Below, one piece after another: positions 16,858 through 25,554 of a stretch of 64,000 nt of DNA. The stretch covers positions 7,484,001-7,548,000 of the forward strand of contig NZ_CP029189.1 of assembly GCF_008642275.1 (NCBI RefSeq), given 5' to 3'. A model generated the notes under the pieces. The model was not told the DNA's origin and ran no database searches. It was given only the letters and a program-made list of their open reading frames with translations. Both the position numbers and the translations under genes were made by a program. Numbering within the stretch: the stretch's first letter is position 1; every line of letters begins with the position of its first letter. The stretch comes from Streptomyces venezuelae (GTDB taxonomy: Bacteria; Actinomycetota; Actinomycetes; Streptomycetales; Streptomycetaceae).

Positions 16858-17439
16858 ATGGTGCACGAACATGAACTGCTGGACGGGGCGGCCCGCGTCC
16901 TCGCCGGCGATCACAGCGCCTCGATGGTGCAGATCGCCGCCGGCATCGGCACCAGCCGCGCCACGCTGAGCCGCCGCTACGCGACCCGCGAGGCCCTGCT
17001 CAAGGCCGTCGCCGTCCGGGCGATCGAGGTCGTCGACGGGTGCCTGGCGCCGCTCGACCTGACCCCCGGCGCCGACGCGGCCGCCTTCGACGCCGCCATC
17101 GAGGACCTGGTCGTCGCCCTGATGCCCGCCGCGCACCTCTACGGCTTCACCTCGCGCGACGCCACCGTCCTCGCGGACCCGGAGTTCCGGGCCGGAGTGG
17201 ACCGGCAGGACCAGCAGGCGGTGGCCTTCATCGCCCTCGGCCAGCGACTGGGCCGGCTGCGCGCGGACCTGCCGCCGTACTGGATCTGGTACTCGCTCTG
17301 GGGTCTGCTCGACGCGGCCGCCGAAGGAGTGCGCGACGGCCACTTCGCCCCCCGCCAGATCGGCCACCTGGTGCTGACCTCCTTCCTCAGCGGGACGCGG
17401 CCGCTCACGCAGCCCCCCTCCGGCGCTACCGCGCCCTGA
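16858..17439 (+). CDS. TetR family transcriptional regulator
   Basis: A 193-residue TetR regulator with ATG preceded by GAGGAGG (spacing about 7). The HTH occupies roughly residues 18-50 (MVQIAAGIGTSRATLSRRYATREALLKAVA). The C-terminal half contains aromatic-rich helices (PPYWIWYSLWGLLDAAAEGV) likely forming a ligand pocket. It precedes a 14-TMS MFS pump by 47 nt on the same strand, so it probably represses that gene and itself through the palindrome at 16818-16833. Confidence 0.92.
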   Translation: MVHEHELLDGAARVLAGDHSASMVQIAAGIGTSRATLSRRYATREALLKAVAVRAIEVVDGCLAPLDLTPGADAAAFDAAIEDLVVALMPAAHLYGFTSRDATVLADPEFRAGVDRQDQQAVAFIALGQRLGRLRADLPPYWIWYSLWGLLDAAAEGVRDGHFAPRQIGHLVLTSFLSGTRPLTQPPSGATAP

Positions 17440-17486
17440 AGCTCCCCCCTCCCGTGCGCACCGTGCGCACCTCCGAACGGAACCTC

Positions 17487-19010
17487 ATGCACACCCCCGC
17501 GCAGGCCCCGCACAGGTGGATCGTCCTGGCGATCCTCTCCGGCAGCCTCCTGCTCATCTCCATGGACACCACGATCCTCAACGTGGCCTTCCCCTCGCTC
17601 GTCGGCGACCTCCAGCCGGGCGCCGTACAGCAGCTGTGGATCATCGACGTCTACGCGCTGGCCCTGTCCGGACTGCTGGTCACCGCGGGCGCGCTCGGTG
17701 ACCGCTGGGGGCGCAAGCGGCTGCTCATGGCGGGCTTCGGCATCTTCTCGCTCGCCTCGCTCATCGCCGTGTTCTCCACGGAGGCCTGGCACGTCATAGC
17801 GGCCCGCGCCCTGCTCGGCATCGGCGGCGCGGCCATCATGCCCTCCACCGTGTCGATCCTGCGCACCGTCTTCACCGACGCCAAGGAGCGCGCCTTCGCG
17901 CTCGCCGTCTGGGCGGCCGTCTTCGGCGGTGGCATGGCCTTCGGGCCGGTCGTCGGCGGACTCCTGGTCCAGGACTACGGCTGGCACTCCGCCTTCCTCC
18001 TCAACCTGCCCGTCGCCGCCGTCATCGTCGCGGCCGGCCTGCGCTACCTGCCCGAATCGCGCTCCCCGCGCAGCAGCGGCACATGGGACTGGTGGGGCGT
18101 CGGCCAGTCCGTCGTCGGCATGCTCGCCCTCGCGGGCGGAATCAAGCAGCTCGGCAAGAGCGGCGTCGGCGACCCCCTGCCCTGGACCCTGCTCCTGATC
18201 GCCGCCGCCCTGCTGACCGTCTTCGTCCGCCGCCAGCTGCGCCTGGACAACCCGCTGCTGCAGGTACGGCTGTTCGCCAAGCCCGCCTTCAGCGTCGCCG
18301 CCACCGCGATCTTCCTGCCCATGGTGGGCATGGGCGCGATCCTGTTCCTCGTCACCCAGTGGTTCCAGTACGGCGAGGGCTACACCCCGCTGGAGGCCGG
18401 AGTGCGCCTGCTGCCGGCCCCGCTCGCCCTGATCGCCGCATCGATGGTGGCCCCGTCCCTCATGCACCTGTTCGCCATCCGCCACGTGCTCGGCGCCGGA
18501 CTGGTGGTCCTGGCCGTCGGAATGGCCCTGCCCTGGACCTTCCAGCAGTTCACCGAACTCGGCTACCCGGCCTTCGCCGCCGCCCTGACGGTGATGGGCC
18601 TGGGGGCCGGCCTCGCCACCACCGTGGCTTCGGTGACCCTGGTCTCCGCCGCGCCCGCCGCCGAGGTGTCCAGCGCCGCCGCCATCGAGGAGACCTGCTA
18701 CGAACTCGGCTCGGCCATGGGTGTCGCCGTCCTCGGCTCCACCGCGGCCGCGCTCTACCGGGGCAACCTGCCCGCCCTCGACCTGGACGGCCCGAGCGCC
18801 GCCGCCGTGCGGGGCTCCGTCGGCGAGGCCGCGCACACCGCCGAACGCCTCGGCGGCGCCCTCGGGCAGGCCCTGCTCGACACCGCCTCGCACGCCTACA
18901 CCCTGGCGATCACCCCGGCGTTCCTGCTGGCCGCCGTCCTCGCGGTCACCGCGGCGGCCACGACCTGGACGCTCATTCCGCGGGACCTGCAGCCCACCGA
19001 GAACCACTGA
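17487..19010 (+). CDS. MFS transporter, DHA2 family (14 TMS)
   Basis: A 507-residue drug:H+ antiporter of the DHA2 (EmrB/QacA, SmvA-like) type. It has the family N-terminus SMDTTILNVAFPSL, motif A in GALGDRWGRKRLL and motif C around VVGGLL, with enough hydrophobic helices for 14 segments. ATG 17487 has a weak SD; an in-frame GTG at 17456 lies in a duplicated GTGCGCACC stretch. It follows the TetR gene and probably exports a toxic compound sensed by it. It overlaps the convergent XRE gene by 38 nt. Confidence 0.93.
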   Translation: MHTPAQAPHRWIVLAILSGSLLLISMDTTILNVAFPSLVGDLQPGAVQQLWIIDVYALALSGLLVTAGALGDRWGRKRLLMAGFGIFSLASLIAVFSTEAWHVIAARALLGIGGAAIMPSTVSILRTVFTDAKERAFALAVWAAVFGGGMAFGPVVGGLLVQDYGWHSAFLLNLPVAAVIVAAGLRYLPESRSPRSSGTWDWWGVGQSVVGMLALAGGIKQLGKSGVGDPLPWTLLLIAAALLTVFVRRQLRLDNPLLQVRLFAKPAFSVAATAIFLPMVGMGAILFLVTQWFQYGEGYTPLEAGVRLLPAPLALIAASMVAPSLMHLFAIRHVLGAGLVVLAVGMALPWTFQQFTELGYPAFAAALTVMGLGAGLATTVASVTLVSAAPAAEVSSAAAIEETCYELGSAMGVAVLGSTAAALYRGNLPALDLDGPSAAAVRGSVGEAAHTAERLGGALGQALLDTASHAYTLAITPAFLLAAVLAVTAAATTWTLIPRDLQPTENH

Positions 19011-20352
19011 CCGGGGCGGGCCGCGGCCCGGGTGCGGCGGGCGCCGGGCCGAGCGTGGTGGTGCCGGGCGCCGCCCGGTGCCCCAGGCCCGTGCGGTACG
19101 CGTCCATGGCCGCCTCGACCCGGCCCGTGCGCCGCAGCAGATCGCCCAGCAGCCGGCACAGGTCCGCGAGATCACCGGTCGCCCCGCTGCGCTCCAGCAG
19201 CGCCAGCGCCTGGACGTAGTGCTCCTCGGCGGTCTCCCACTCACCGCGCTCCTCGGCCATCAGGCCGAGGAGCCGGTGCGCGCCGCCCGCGTGGACCGCG
19301 CCGTGGCTGTCCCCGAGCTCCAGCAGGGCCGAGAGGAGCCCGGCGGCCTCCTCGTACCGGCCGAGCTGGCGCAGTACGTCCGCCAGCTCCACCTCCACCT
19401 GTGCCGTGTAGAGCCCGGCGCGGCGAGCCGACAGCATGTCCCGCGCGATGCGCAACTCGCGTTCTGCCGAGGCGAGTTCGCCGTTCTGTGCCTGTACGTA
19501 GCCGCGCATCCAGTGGCAGTGCGCCAGATCGGTCCGCAGCCGCAGCTGCCCGTAGATCTCCTGGGCCTTCGCCAGTGAGGCGTCGGCGTCCGCCACCCGC
19601 CCCCCGGCCAGGAAGGTCCGGGCCACCTGCCGGTGCATGCCCGCCACCAGCGCCGGATCGCCGACCTGCGGAGCCAGCGAGAGCGCGAGCTCGGCGGCGC
19701 GGGCGGCGCGGGCATGGGCCCCCATGTCCAGGTACGGCCCGATGATCGCGGCGTTGAGCAGCACCAGTGCCTCGGGATCCGCCAGCCCGCTCGCGCCCAG
19801 CTCGTCGATGGCGGACTCGAGCAGGTAGCACGCGTAGCGGAGCTCACCCGCGAGGAGGTGCGCGACGGCCCGGCCGCGGATCGGCCGGGCCCGGCGGGGG
19901 AGGGGCTCGTCCGCGAGCAGGCGTTCGGCCGCTTCGAAGTGGGCGATCGCGGCCGGCAGCTCACCGGACTCCAGCGCACACTCCCCGAGCCCGAGCCGGG
20001 CTTCCGCCTGCTCGGGGACCAGCCCGAGCTCCTCGGCCTCGGCGAACAGCCGCCGGTAGCGCCCGGCGGCCTCGTCGGCCGCGCCCGTGGCGAGCGTCTG
20101 CTGGGCGTCGGTGAGGGCGAGGCGCAGCTCGGTGGCCAGGTGCGCCGGGCGCCCGGTGGCGAGCTCCTCGTACGAGGTGCCCAGGCGGGCGGCCAGGAAG
20201 CGCAGCGCCGTCTCGGAGGGCCGGACCTTGCCCGACTCCAGCGTGGAGATATAGGCCGAGGTGTACGAGGGCTCCGCCAACTGCCGCTGCGTCAGGCCGC
20301 GTTCCCCGCGCAGGCGCTGAACCCTGCGGCCGATCCGGGCCGGTTCGTCCAT
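18973..20352 (-). CDS. XRE-family HTH regulator with TPR-like repeats
   Basis: A 459-residue cytoplasmic protein: a Cro/C1-type HTH at residues 7-65 (GLTQRQLAEPSYTSAYISTLESG) followed by an all-helical region with TPR-like units (about 75-420) and a Pro/Ala-rich tail. This layout is common in Streptomyces, where TPRs may bind peptides or partner proteins. ATG 20352 has a strong AGGGGG SD. A 6-bp-arm palindrome spans its likely -10. It is divergent from the secreted M64 peptidase gene, which it may control. Confidence 0.9.
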   Translation of the reverse strand: MDEPARIGRRVQRLRGERGLTQRQLAEPSYTSAYISTLESGKVRPSETALRFLAARLGTSYEELATGRPAHLATELRLALTDAQQTLATGAADEAAGRYRRLFAEAEELGLVPEQAEARLGLGECALESGELPAAIAHFEAAERLLADEPLPRRARPIRGRAVAHLLAGELRYACYLLESAIDELGASGLADPEALVLLNAAIIGPYLDMGAHARAARAAELALSLAPQVGDPALVAGMHRQVARTFLAGGRVADADASLAKAQEIYGQLRLRTDLAHCHWMRGYVQAQNGELASAERELRIARDMLSARRAGLYTAQVEVELADVLRQLGRYEEAAGLLSALLELGDSHGAVHAGGAHRLLGLMAEERGEWETAEEHYVQALALLERSGATGDLADLCRLLGDLLRRTGRVEAAMDAYRTGLGHRAAPGTTTLGPAPAAPGPRPAPVSGSRWAAGPAE

Positions 20353-20374
20353 GAAGTCCCCCTGGTCGCTCGAA

Positions 20375-20395
20375 CTCCCCAGTATTCAGGGGGAG
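20375..20395. promoter_or_regulatory. Palindrome over the XRE promoter
   Basis: CTCCCC (20375-20380) and GGGGAG (20390-20395) flank 9 nt that contain, on the minus strand, AATACT, a good -10 for the XRE gene. Location suggests an autoregulatory operator. Confidence 0.5.
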
Positions 20396-20428
20396 CAGGC
20401 ATTGCGCACCACCCGTACGCCACCTAGT

Positions 20429-20467
20429 TTAAGCAACCGATTCAACGCGCTTAACACACCACTTAAC
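20429..20467. promoter_or_regulatory. TTAAGC/GCTTAA inverted and CTTAAC direct repeats upstream of M64 gene
   Basis: TTAAGC (20429-20434) and GCTTAA (20449-20454) form an inverted repeat, and CTTAAC recurs at 20450-20455 and 20462-20467 with a 12-nt period. The A+T content is well above the surroundings. The elements lie 24-62 nt before the M64 ATG and probably form its promoter and operator. Confidence 0.45.
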
Positions 20468-20490
20468 TTCCGTTCCCGGGGGAGTACTTC

Positions 20491-21861
20491 ATGGATCCAG
20501 TCAGAGGTTCGGGCCGGCGTCCCGGCGGGCGCTCGGCGTGGCGCGCGGCCGTCGCGACGATCTGTGCGACCGCCGCGCTGGTGGCCGCCGGACCTGCCGG
20601 CGCGGTCGGCGCCGCGGCGGCCGGGCCGCGCGTCGAGGTCGAGATACCCGGGCCGGAGCACGGCGGTGACGCCGGATCGGGCCACGCCCGCGTACCGGCC
20701 GCGGGCAGCCCAGCCAAGGCCTCGGGCCGGCTGTCCCCGGCCGAGCGGTCGGCCGACGGCCAGGTCACCAAGATGATCGACAACGGCTCCACCGCCGACC
20801 GCCTCGACGTCGTCGTCATCGGTGACGGGTACACCGCCTCCGAACTGGCCCGGTTCCACACCGACGCCGAGCAGAAATGGGCCGAGGTGGCCGCCGTCGA
20901 GCCCTACACGACGTACCGGAACCTCTTCAACGTATGGACGGTCGACGCCGTCTCGCACGACTCCGGCGTCTCCGGCGACCCCGACCCGGCCACCGTCCGC
21001 GACACCGCCCTCGGCTCGTACTTCTGGTGCGAGGGCATCGAGCGGCTGCTCTGCGTCGACCAGCCCAAGGTGGACGCGTACGTCGCGAAGGCCCCGGCCG
21101 CCGACCTCGTCATCGTCCTGGCCAACAGCGCCAAGTACGGCGGAGCGGGCTACAACGAGCCCAGCGCCACGCTGGGGTACGAGGGGATATCCACGGCCTC
21201 GGCCGGCCATCCGAAGTCCGGTCAGGTCGCCATCCACGAGACCGGTCACTCCCTCGGCAAGCTCGCCGACGAGTACTTCTACCCGGGTGTCCCGGAGTAC
21301 GAGAAGTACACCGGCCCCGAGCCGGGCGAGTCCAACAGCTCGGCCCTGCCGGCCGACCGGATGGCCGCGCAGCGGGCCAAGTGGTACCGCTGGCTCGGCG
21401 AGGAGTCACCCGACGGCGGCACGGTCGGCGCGTACGAGGGCGGCAACTACTTCGTGACCGGGCTGTACCGGCCCACCGACAACTCCCTCATGCGGGTCCT
21501 GGGCAAGCCCTTCAACTTGCCCGGCGTCGAGTCGATGATCGCCGGGTTCTACCAGCACGCGCGGATCGCCACCCCGCTCACCCCGACCGACCGCACCCTG
21601 CGGCTGCGCCACACGGCGAAGGTGTCCGTACCGAAGCTGGGCGGCACGGACGGCCGCCAGCCCGTGGTCCGCTGGTACCTCGACGGCCGGGAACTGAGGC
21701 GCTTCGAGGGCCGCACCGAGGTGTCCGTGGCGGAACTGTGGCTCTTCGACTTCCGCACGCACCGCCTGACGGTCACCGCCGAGGACCGCACCCCGTCGGT
21801 GCGCGACCCGAAGGTGAAGCGCACCCTGCGCTCCTCGGTCGACTGGAACGTCCGGCTCTGA
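20491..21861 (+). CDS. Secreted M64 (IgA peptidase-like) zinc metalloprotease
   Basis: A 456-residue exported protein. An Arg-rich n-region and Ala-rich core (about residues 15-43) form the signal peptide. The catalytic HETGH motif (H249, E250, H253) is followed by LADEY (257-261), which supplies the third metal ligand region of the M64 family. LDVVVIGDGYTASE (105-118) is another family hallmark. ATG 20491 has GGGGGAG 6 nt upstream. It probably cleaves extracellular proteins; the M64 name comes from a Clostridium IgA protease and does not imply that substrate here. Confidence 0.92.
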   Translation: MDPVRGSGRRPGGRSAWRAAVATICATAALVAAGPAGAVGAAAAGPRVEVEIPGPEHGGDAGSGHARVPAAGSPAKASGRLSPAERSADGQVTKMIDNGSTADRLDVVVIGDGYTASELARFHTDAEQKWAEVAAVEPYTTYRNLFNVWTVDAVSHDSGVSGDPDPATVRDTALGSYFWCEGIERLLCVDQPKVDAYVAKAPAADLVIVLANSAKYGGAGYNEPSATLGYEGISTASAGHPKSGQVAIHETGHSLGKLADEYFYPGVPEYEKYTGPEPGESNSSALPADRMAAQRAKWYRWLGEESPDGGTVGAYEGGNYFVTGLYRPTDNSLMRVLGKPFNLPGVESMIAGFYQHARIATPLTPTDRTLRLRHTAKVSVPKLGGTDGRQPVVRWYLDGRELRRFEGRTEVSVAELWLFDFRTHRLTVTAEDRTPSVRDPKVKRTLRSSVDWNVRL

Positions 21862-21928
21862 TCCGTCTCCCGCGAGCGCGACCGCGACCACGACCGCGAC
21901 TGAGGCCGCGTCAGCGGGCACGGCCGCG

Positions 21929-21951
21929 TTGTCAGTGGCTCCTCCTAGGGT
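21929..21951 (+). promoter_or_regulatory. PafBC/RecA-NDp-type DNA-damage promoter (copy 1)
   Basis: TTGTCAGTG (21929-21937), exactly 8 nt, then TAGGGT (21946-21951) fits the actinobacterial LexA-independent damage promoter TTGTCRGTG-N8-TAN3T at every defined position. The expected transcript would start about 34 nt before the vWA ATG at 21992. Confidence 0.85.
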
Positions 21952-21991
21952 GGACACATCACTCGGGGAGCCGCTGAGAAGGAGCACAAGC

Positions 21992-23050
21992 ATGTCCGCC
22001 AACAGGATCCAGCACAAGGTGAACCACGTCGCGCTGGTAGTGGACTGTTCGGGTTCCATGCGTCAGCACCAGGGGCAACTGGTGCGTGTCGTGGACGAGT
22101 TCGTGGCGGGTCTCAAGGCCGAGTCGGACAGCCTCGGTCATGAGACCCGGATAAGCCTCTACTCCTTCGACCACAAGGTGGAGAACCTCGTCTGGGACAT
22201 GGACGTGAAGCATCTGCCGTCCATGCGGGGGCTGTACAAGGTGAACAACGGCGCGACCGCCCTCATCGAGGCATCGCTCAAGTCACTGGACGACCTGGGC
22301 CACATCTGGGAGGAGTACGGCGAGCACAGCTTCCTCCAGATCGTCGTGACGGACGGCGAGGAGAACGCCTCCGGCGGCGACCGGCGGCACGACGGCGACA
22401 TGACCATCCTGGGCCCCTGGCTCGACAGGATCGCGGCGAAGATGGGTGCGCTTGCGGGGCACTGGACGTCCGCGATCCTCGTTCCGAACTCGCTGGCGAA
22501 GCGGACCGCCCAGAACTACGGTTTCCCGGCCGGGAACATCGCCATATGGGACGCCGATTCCCAGGAGGGCGTCGAGGAGGCGATCGGCACCGTCCGTGCC
22601 GCCGCCACCAGCTTCCTCCGAGGCCGGGAGAAGGGCGTGCGGGGCACGAAGAACCTGTTCGCGGTCGGCCAGGACATCTCGGTCGACGAGGTGCGGGCGG
22701 CCCTCGAACCGGTCCCGGCGGACAAGTACCGGCTCCTGAAGGTCGACGAGGAGATGGACATCCGGTCCTTCGTCGACTCGCATCCGGGCGTGACCTACGA
22801 GCGCGGTTCCTGCTACTACCAGCTGGGCGCCCGTGTCCAGGTGCAGCCCGACAAGGAGGTCATCGTGGTCGAGAAGGACACGGACCGCGCCTACACGGGC
22901 GACGCGGCACGCAGTCTCCTGTTCGGCACGGGAATCCAGGGGACCGTCTCCGTGAAGGCGGGGCGCAACCCGGAGCTGGAGGTGTACGTGCAGAGCCGTT
23001 CGGTGAACCGGAAGCTCAAGCCCAGGACCCGTCTGCTGATCATGCTCTGA
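21992..23050 (+). CDS. Stand-alone von Willebrand factor A domain protein, predicted DNA-damage inducible
   Basis: A 352-residue soluble protein. The vWA domain (about residues 8-205) begins HVALVVDCSGSMRQHQ with MIDAS residues D18, S20 and S22, a later NNGATALIE Thr, and VTDGEEN. The rest (about 210-352) is a beta-rich region with SCYYQLGARVQVQPDKEVIVVEKD, of no recognised family. ATG has AAGGAG 8 nt upstream. No signal peptide or membrane segment. It is preceded by a perfect PafBC-type promoter, shared with the AAA+/vWA operon at 32 kb. Metal-dependent protein binding is the expected activity; the partner is unknown. Confidence 0.88.
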   Translation: MSANRIQHKVNHVALVVDCSGSMRQHQGQLVRVVDEFVAGLKAESDSLGHETRISLYSFDHKVENLVWDMDVKHLPSMRGLYKVNNGATALIEASLKSLDDLGHIWEEYGEHSFLQIVVTDGEENASGGDRRHDGDMTILGPWLDRIAAKMGALAGHWTSAILVPNSLAKRTAQNYGFPAGNIAIWDADSQEGVEEAIGTVRAAATSFLRGREKGVRGTKNLFAVGQDISVDEVRAALEPVPADKYRLLKVDEEMDIRSFVDSHPGVTYERGSCYYQLGARVQVQPDKEVIVVEKDTDRAYTGDAARSLLFGTGIQGTVSVKAGRNPELEVYVQSRSVNRKLKPRTRLLIML

Positions 23051-23086
23051 ACCGGGCCGCGGCCCCGGCGGCGGACACGACCGGTA

Positions 23087-23104
23087 CCGGTGCACGCGCA
23101 CCGG
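23087..23104. terminator. Hairpin between convergent vWA and DUF6381 genes
   Basis: CCGGTGC (23087-23093) and GCACCGG (23098-23104) close a 4-nt loop in the 118-nt convergent gap; it could terminate from either side. Confidence 0.4.
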
Positions 23105-23168
23105 CCGGTGGCCGCGGCGACGGGATCGCGGCGGACACCGGCCGGCGAAGCGTGGGGGGACGTCTGCG

Positions 23169-23357
23169 CTACATGGGGTCCATGCCCCGGTCGTCCATAC
23201 GGCTCTCTTGCTCGCTCTGCTCCTGGAGGCGGCGGGCCTTCTCCTTCAGCCGGCGGCGCTCCTCCGGGTCGGTGGACCGCTCGGCCGCGTCGTTCAGCTC
23301 CTTGGCCTTCGTGCGCATCTGCTGGGACCGGCCGCGGGACTCACCTGAAACGCTCAT
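23169..23357 (-). CDS. DUF6381-like small hydrophilic protein
   Basis: A 62-residue, very charged helical protein: MSVSGESRGRSQQMRTKAKE, then DPEERRRLKEKARRLQEQSEQES. This resembles the Streptomyces DUF6381 small hydrophilic proteins, from memory. ATG 23357 has AAGGAG with good spacing; upstream in-frame codons look non-coding. Function unknown; the pattern suggests a coiled-coil or disordered stress protein. Confidence 0.72.
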   Translation of the reverse strand: MSVSGESRGRSQQMRTKAKELNDAAERSTDPEERRRLKEKARRLQEQSEQESRMDDRGMDPM

Positions 23358-23495
23358 GATCGCTCCTTGGATCTGTGGGGGAGAGCGGGCGGATTCAGCG
23401 AACCAGCACTGCCGTGCGCGCGCATCTCGAAGCGTCACCGAGTGTGAGTCGCCGAGTCGCCGAGTCGCCCCCGGGCCCACGGCGGACGGGGGTGG

Positions 23496-24296
23496 TCAGT
23501 CCGTGTCCGACCCGAGGGCGGTGGTGAGGGTGAACAGCGCCCCGTCCGGGTCGCGGAGCGCCACCCACCGCTCCGTGGCGTTCGAGGTGACGTCCGAGAC
23601 GGGCCGCCCGCCCAGCGATACGGCGGCCTCCACCGCCGGCCGGAGCTTCGGTACCCGGAAGTGGACGTGCCAGCGCGGCCGGGTGTGCGGGGAGTAGGAG
23701 GCGATCTCCACCGGGCCGCTGTTCAGCCGGGCCACGGGTTCGCCGTCCTGCCGCAGCACGACCTGGTCCTCCTCGTACGAGACCTCGCAGCAGCCGGCCC
23801 GGCCGGTGGCCCACTCCAGCACCGCACCGTAGAACATCGCCGCGTCCAGCGCGTTCCTCGTGCGCAGTTCCAGCCAGGCGGGTGACGGTCCCCGGCCCAC
23901 GCGCCAGTCCGCCTCCACGTTGCCCTCCCAGATGCCGAAGACGGCGCCGTCCGGGTCGGCGACGAGCGCGGCGCGGCCACCGGACTCGAAGGAGACCGGG
24001 CCGACCGCGATCGTGCCCGTCCGCTCCCGGATCCGGTCCACGGCCACATCGGCGTCGTCGACGGCGAAGTACGGGGTCCAGGCCGCCGCGACTCCCAGGT
24101 CCGCGGCCAGGGCGCCGACGCCCGCCACCGGGACCCGGCCCTGGAAGGCCACCGAGAACGCCTCGCCGAGGCGGGTCGGCCGGAACCGCCAGCCCACCAC
24201 CGCGCCGTAGAAGTGCTGGGCCGTGCCGAGGTCGCGCGTCATCAGGCTCACCCAGCACGGTGCCCCGAAGACTTCCCTCGTCGAAATCTCCACCAC
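23496..24296 (-). CDS. VOC family protein (two glyoxalase-fold modules)
   Basis: About 266 residues with two tandem VOC modules: APCWVSLMTRDLGTAQHFYGAVVGW ... LVADPDGAVFGIWE, then PAWLELRTRNALDAAMFYGAVLEWA ... VALRDPDGALFTLT. Such proteins bind metal and act as dioxygenases, lyases or drug-binding proteins; here the classical His/Glu ligands are only partly evident. The start is taken at GTG 24296, with GGAG just upstream (GTG 24293 is also possible); longer ATG starts give unconserved N-termini. Confidence 0.85.
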   Translation of the reverse strand: MVEISTREVFGAPCWVSLMTRDLGTAQHFYGAVVGWRFRPTRLGEAFSVAFQGRVPVAGVGALAADLGVAAAWTPYFAVDDADVAVDRIRERTGTIAVGPVSFESGGRAALVADPDGAVFGIWEGNVEADWRVGRGPSPAWLELRTRNALDAAMFYGAVLEWATGRAGCCEVSYEEDQVVLRQDGEPVARLNSGPVEIASYSPHTRPRWHVHFRVPKLRPAVEAAVSLGGRPVSDVTSNATERWVALRDPDGALFTLTTALGSDTD

Positions 24297-24486
24297 TCGC
24301 TCCGTCCCTGACGAGCCGCTCGCCCTCCGTCCCATTCTGGTCCTTCCACGGACGATCCTCGCGAACGACGAGAGTGAATGCACACAGAAGGTGGCCGATA
24401 GTCACACTCCGTGGCGATCGTCTCCGGCGGCGCGCGGCGATAGCCTCGGTCCCGGACGCCCCAGCTCTCCGGAAGGCAGGTCTCCC

Positions 24487-25464
24487 ATGGCCGGATCCCA
24501 GATTCCCGTGATCGATCTCGAGCCGTGGCGGTCCGGCCGGCCCGGGGCGCGCGACCGTACGGCCGCCCGCGTCGACCAGGCCCTGTGTGCGGCCGGCTTC
24601 CTGCTGGTGACCGGGCACGGCGTGGACCCCGCGCTGCCCGCGCGGATCCGGGAGGCGGCGGGGGAGTTCTTCCGGCTGCCCGCGAGCGCGAAGGCGCCGT
24701 ACGCCGTCACGGTCGGCGGCCGGGGCTGGCTCGGCCCCGGGGCGGAGGCCAACAGCTACGCCGAGGGCGCGGCCTCGCCGCCCGACCTCAAGGAATCGTG
24801 GTCCTTCGCGGCCGAGGACCCCACCGGCGTACCGTCGGTGGACGCCGAATGGTTCACGCCCAACGCCTGGCCGGCCGAAGTGCCGCAGCTGCGGCCGCTG
24901 GTGACGGAGTACCTGCGCCTGATGCGGGCGCTCTCCGACGAGCTGCTGGAACTCCTGGCCGTGGCGCTGGGCCTGGGCGAGGACCACTTCACCCGCCACA
25001 CCTCACATCCCACCTGGGGGTTCAACCTCAACTGGTACCCGGGCACGGAGGTCGTGGGGCCGCCGCTGCCGGGCCAGTTCCGCATCGGTGCGCACACCGA
25101 CTTCGGTACGGTCACGATCCTCGACCGGCAGCTGGGAGCGGGCGGGCTCCAGATCCACACCGACGCCGACGGCTGGCAGGACGCGCCCTTCGACCCCGCG
25201 GCGCTCACCGTCAACATCGGGGACCTGATGGCCCGCTGGACGGGCGACCGCTGGCGGGCGGGCCGCCACCGCGTCCTGCCACCGCCCGCCGACGCCCCCG
25301 CCGAGGAGCTGATCTCCCTCGTCTACTTCTACGAATGCGATGCGCACACCAGGGTGGAGTCCCTGCCCGCCCCCGTCGGCCGGGTGGTGCACGACCCCGT
25401 CGACTCCCACACGTACCTGCGGAGCAAGCTCGACGCCATCGGCATGGCTACGACTCAGGAGTGA
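24487..25464 (+). CDS. 2-oxoglutarate/Fe(II) oxygenase, isopenicillin N synthase family
   Basis: A 325-residue enzyme with a DIOX_N domain (about 6-110: IPVIDLEPW ... GFLLVTGHGVDP) and a 2OG-FeII oxygenase core. Iron ligands are H203 and D205 in AHTDFG and H261 in GRHRV. The usual cosubstrate-binding Arg-x-Ser is not seen; the matching place reads ELISLVYF, so Leu replaces Arg. ATG 24487 follows GGAAGG. Divergent from the VOC gene. The substrate is unknown; family members oxidise small metabolites. Confidence 0.88.
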   Translation: MAGSQIPVIDLEPWRSGRPGARDRTAARVDQALCAAGFLLVTGHGVDPALPARIREAAGEFFRLPASAKAPYAVTVGGRGWLGPGAEANSYAEGAASPPDLKESWSFAAEDPTGVPSVDAEWFTPNAWPAEVPQLRPLVTEYLRLMRALSDELLELLAVALGLGEDHFTRHTSHPTWGFNLNWYPGTEVVGPPLPGQFRIGAHTDFGTVTILDRQLGAGGLQIHTDADGWQDAPFDPAALTVNIGDLMARWTGDRWRAGRHRVLPPPADAPAEELISLVYFYECDAHTRVESLPAPVGRVVHDPVDSHTYLRSKLDAIGMATTQE

Positions 25465-25554
25465 CCCCGGACCACCGCCTCCCACCAGGGACCGAGGACT
25501 GATCCACCGCGCAGGCTGATGATCCGCCAGAGTCCCTCACCTAGCGTGCAGTTC

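Noticed and set aside
21462..21485. Minus-strand TTGTCGGTG inside the M64 gene
   Set aside because: It matches the first half of the PafBC motif, but no TAN3T follows 8 nt later, and it lies within coding sequence.
20491..21861. M64 protein as an IgA-specific virulence protease
   Set aside because: The family name reflects one clostridial member; nothing here supports immunoglobulin as substrate in a soil-type actinomycete.
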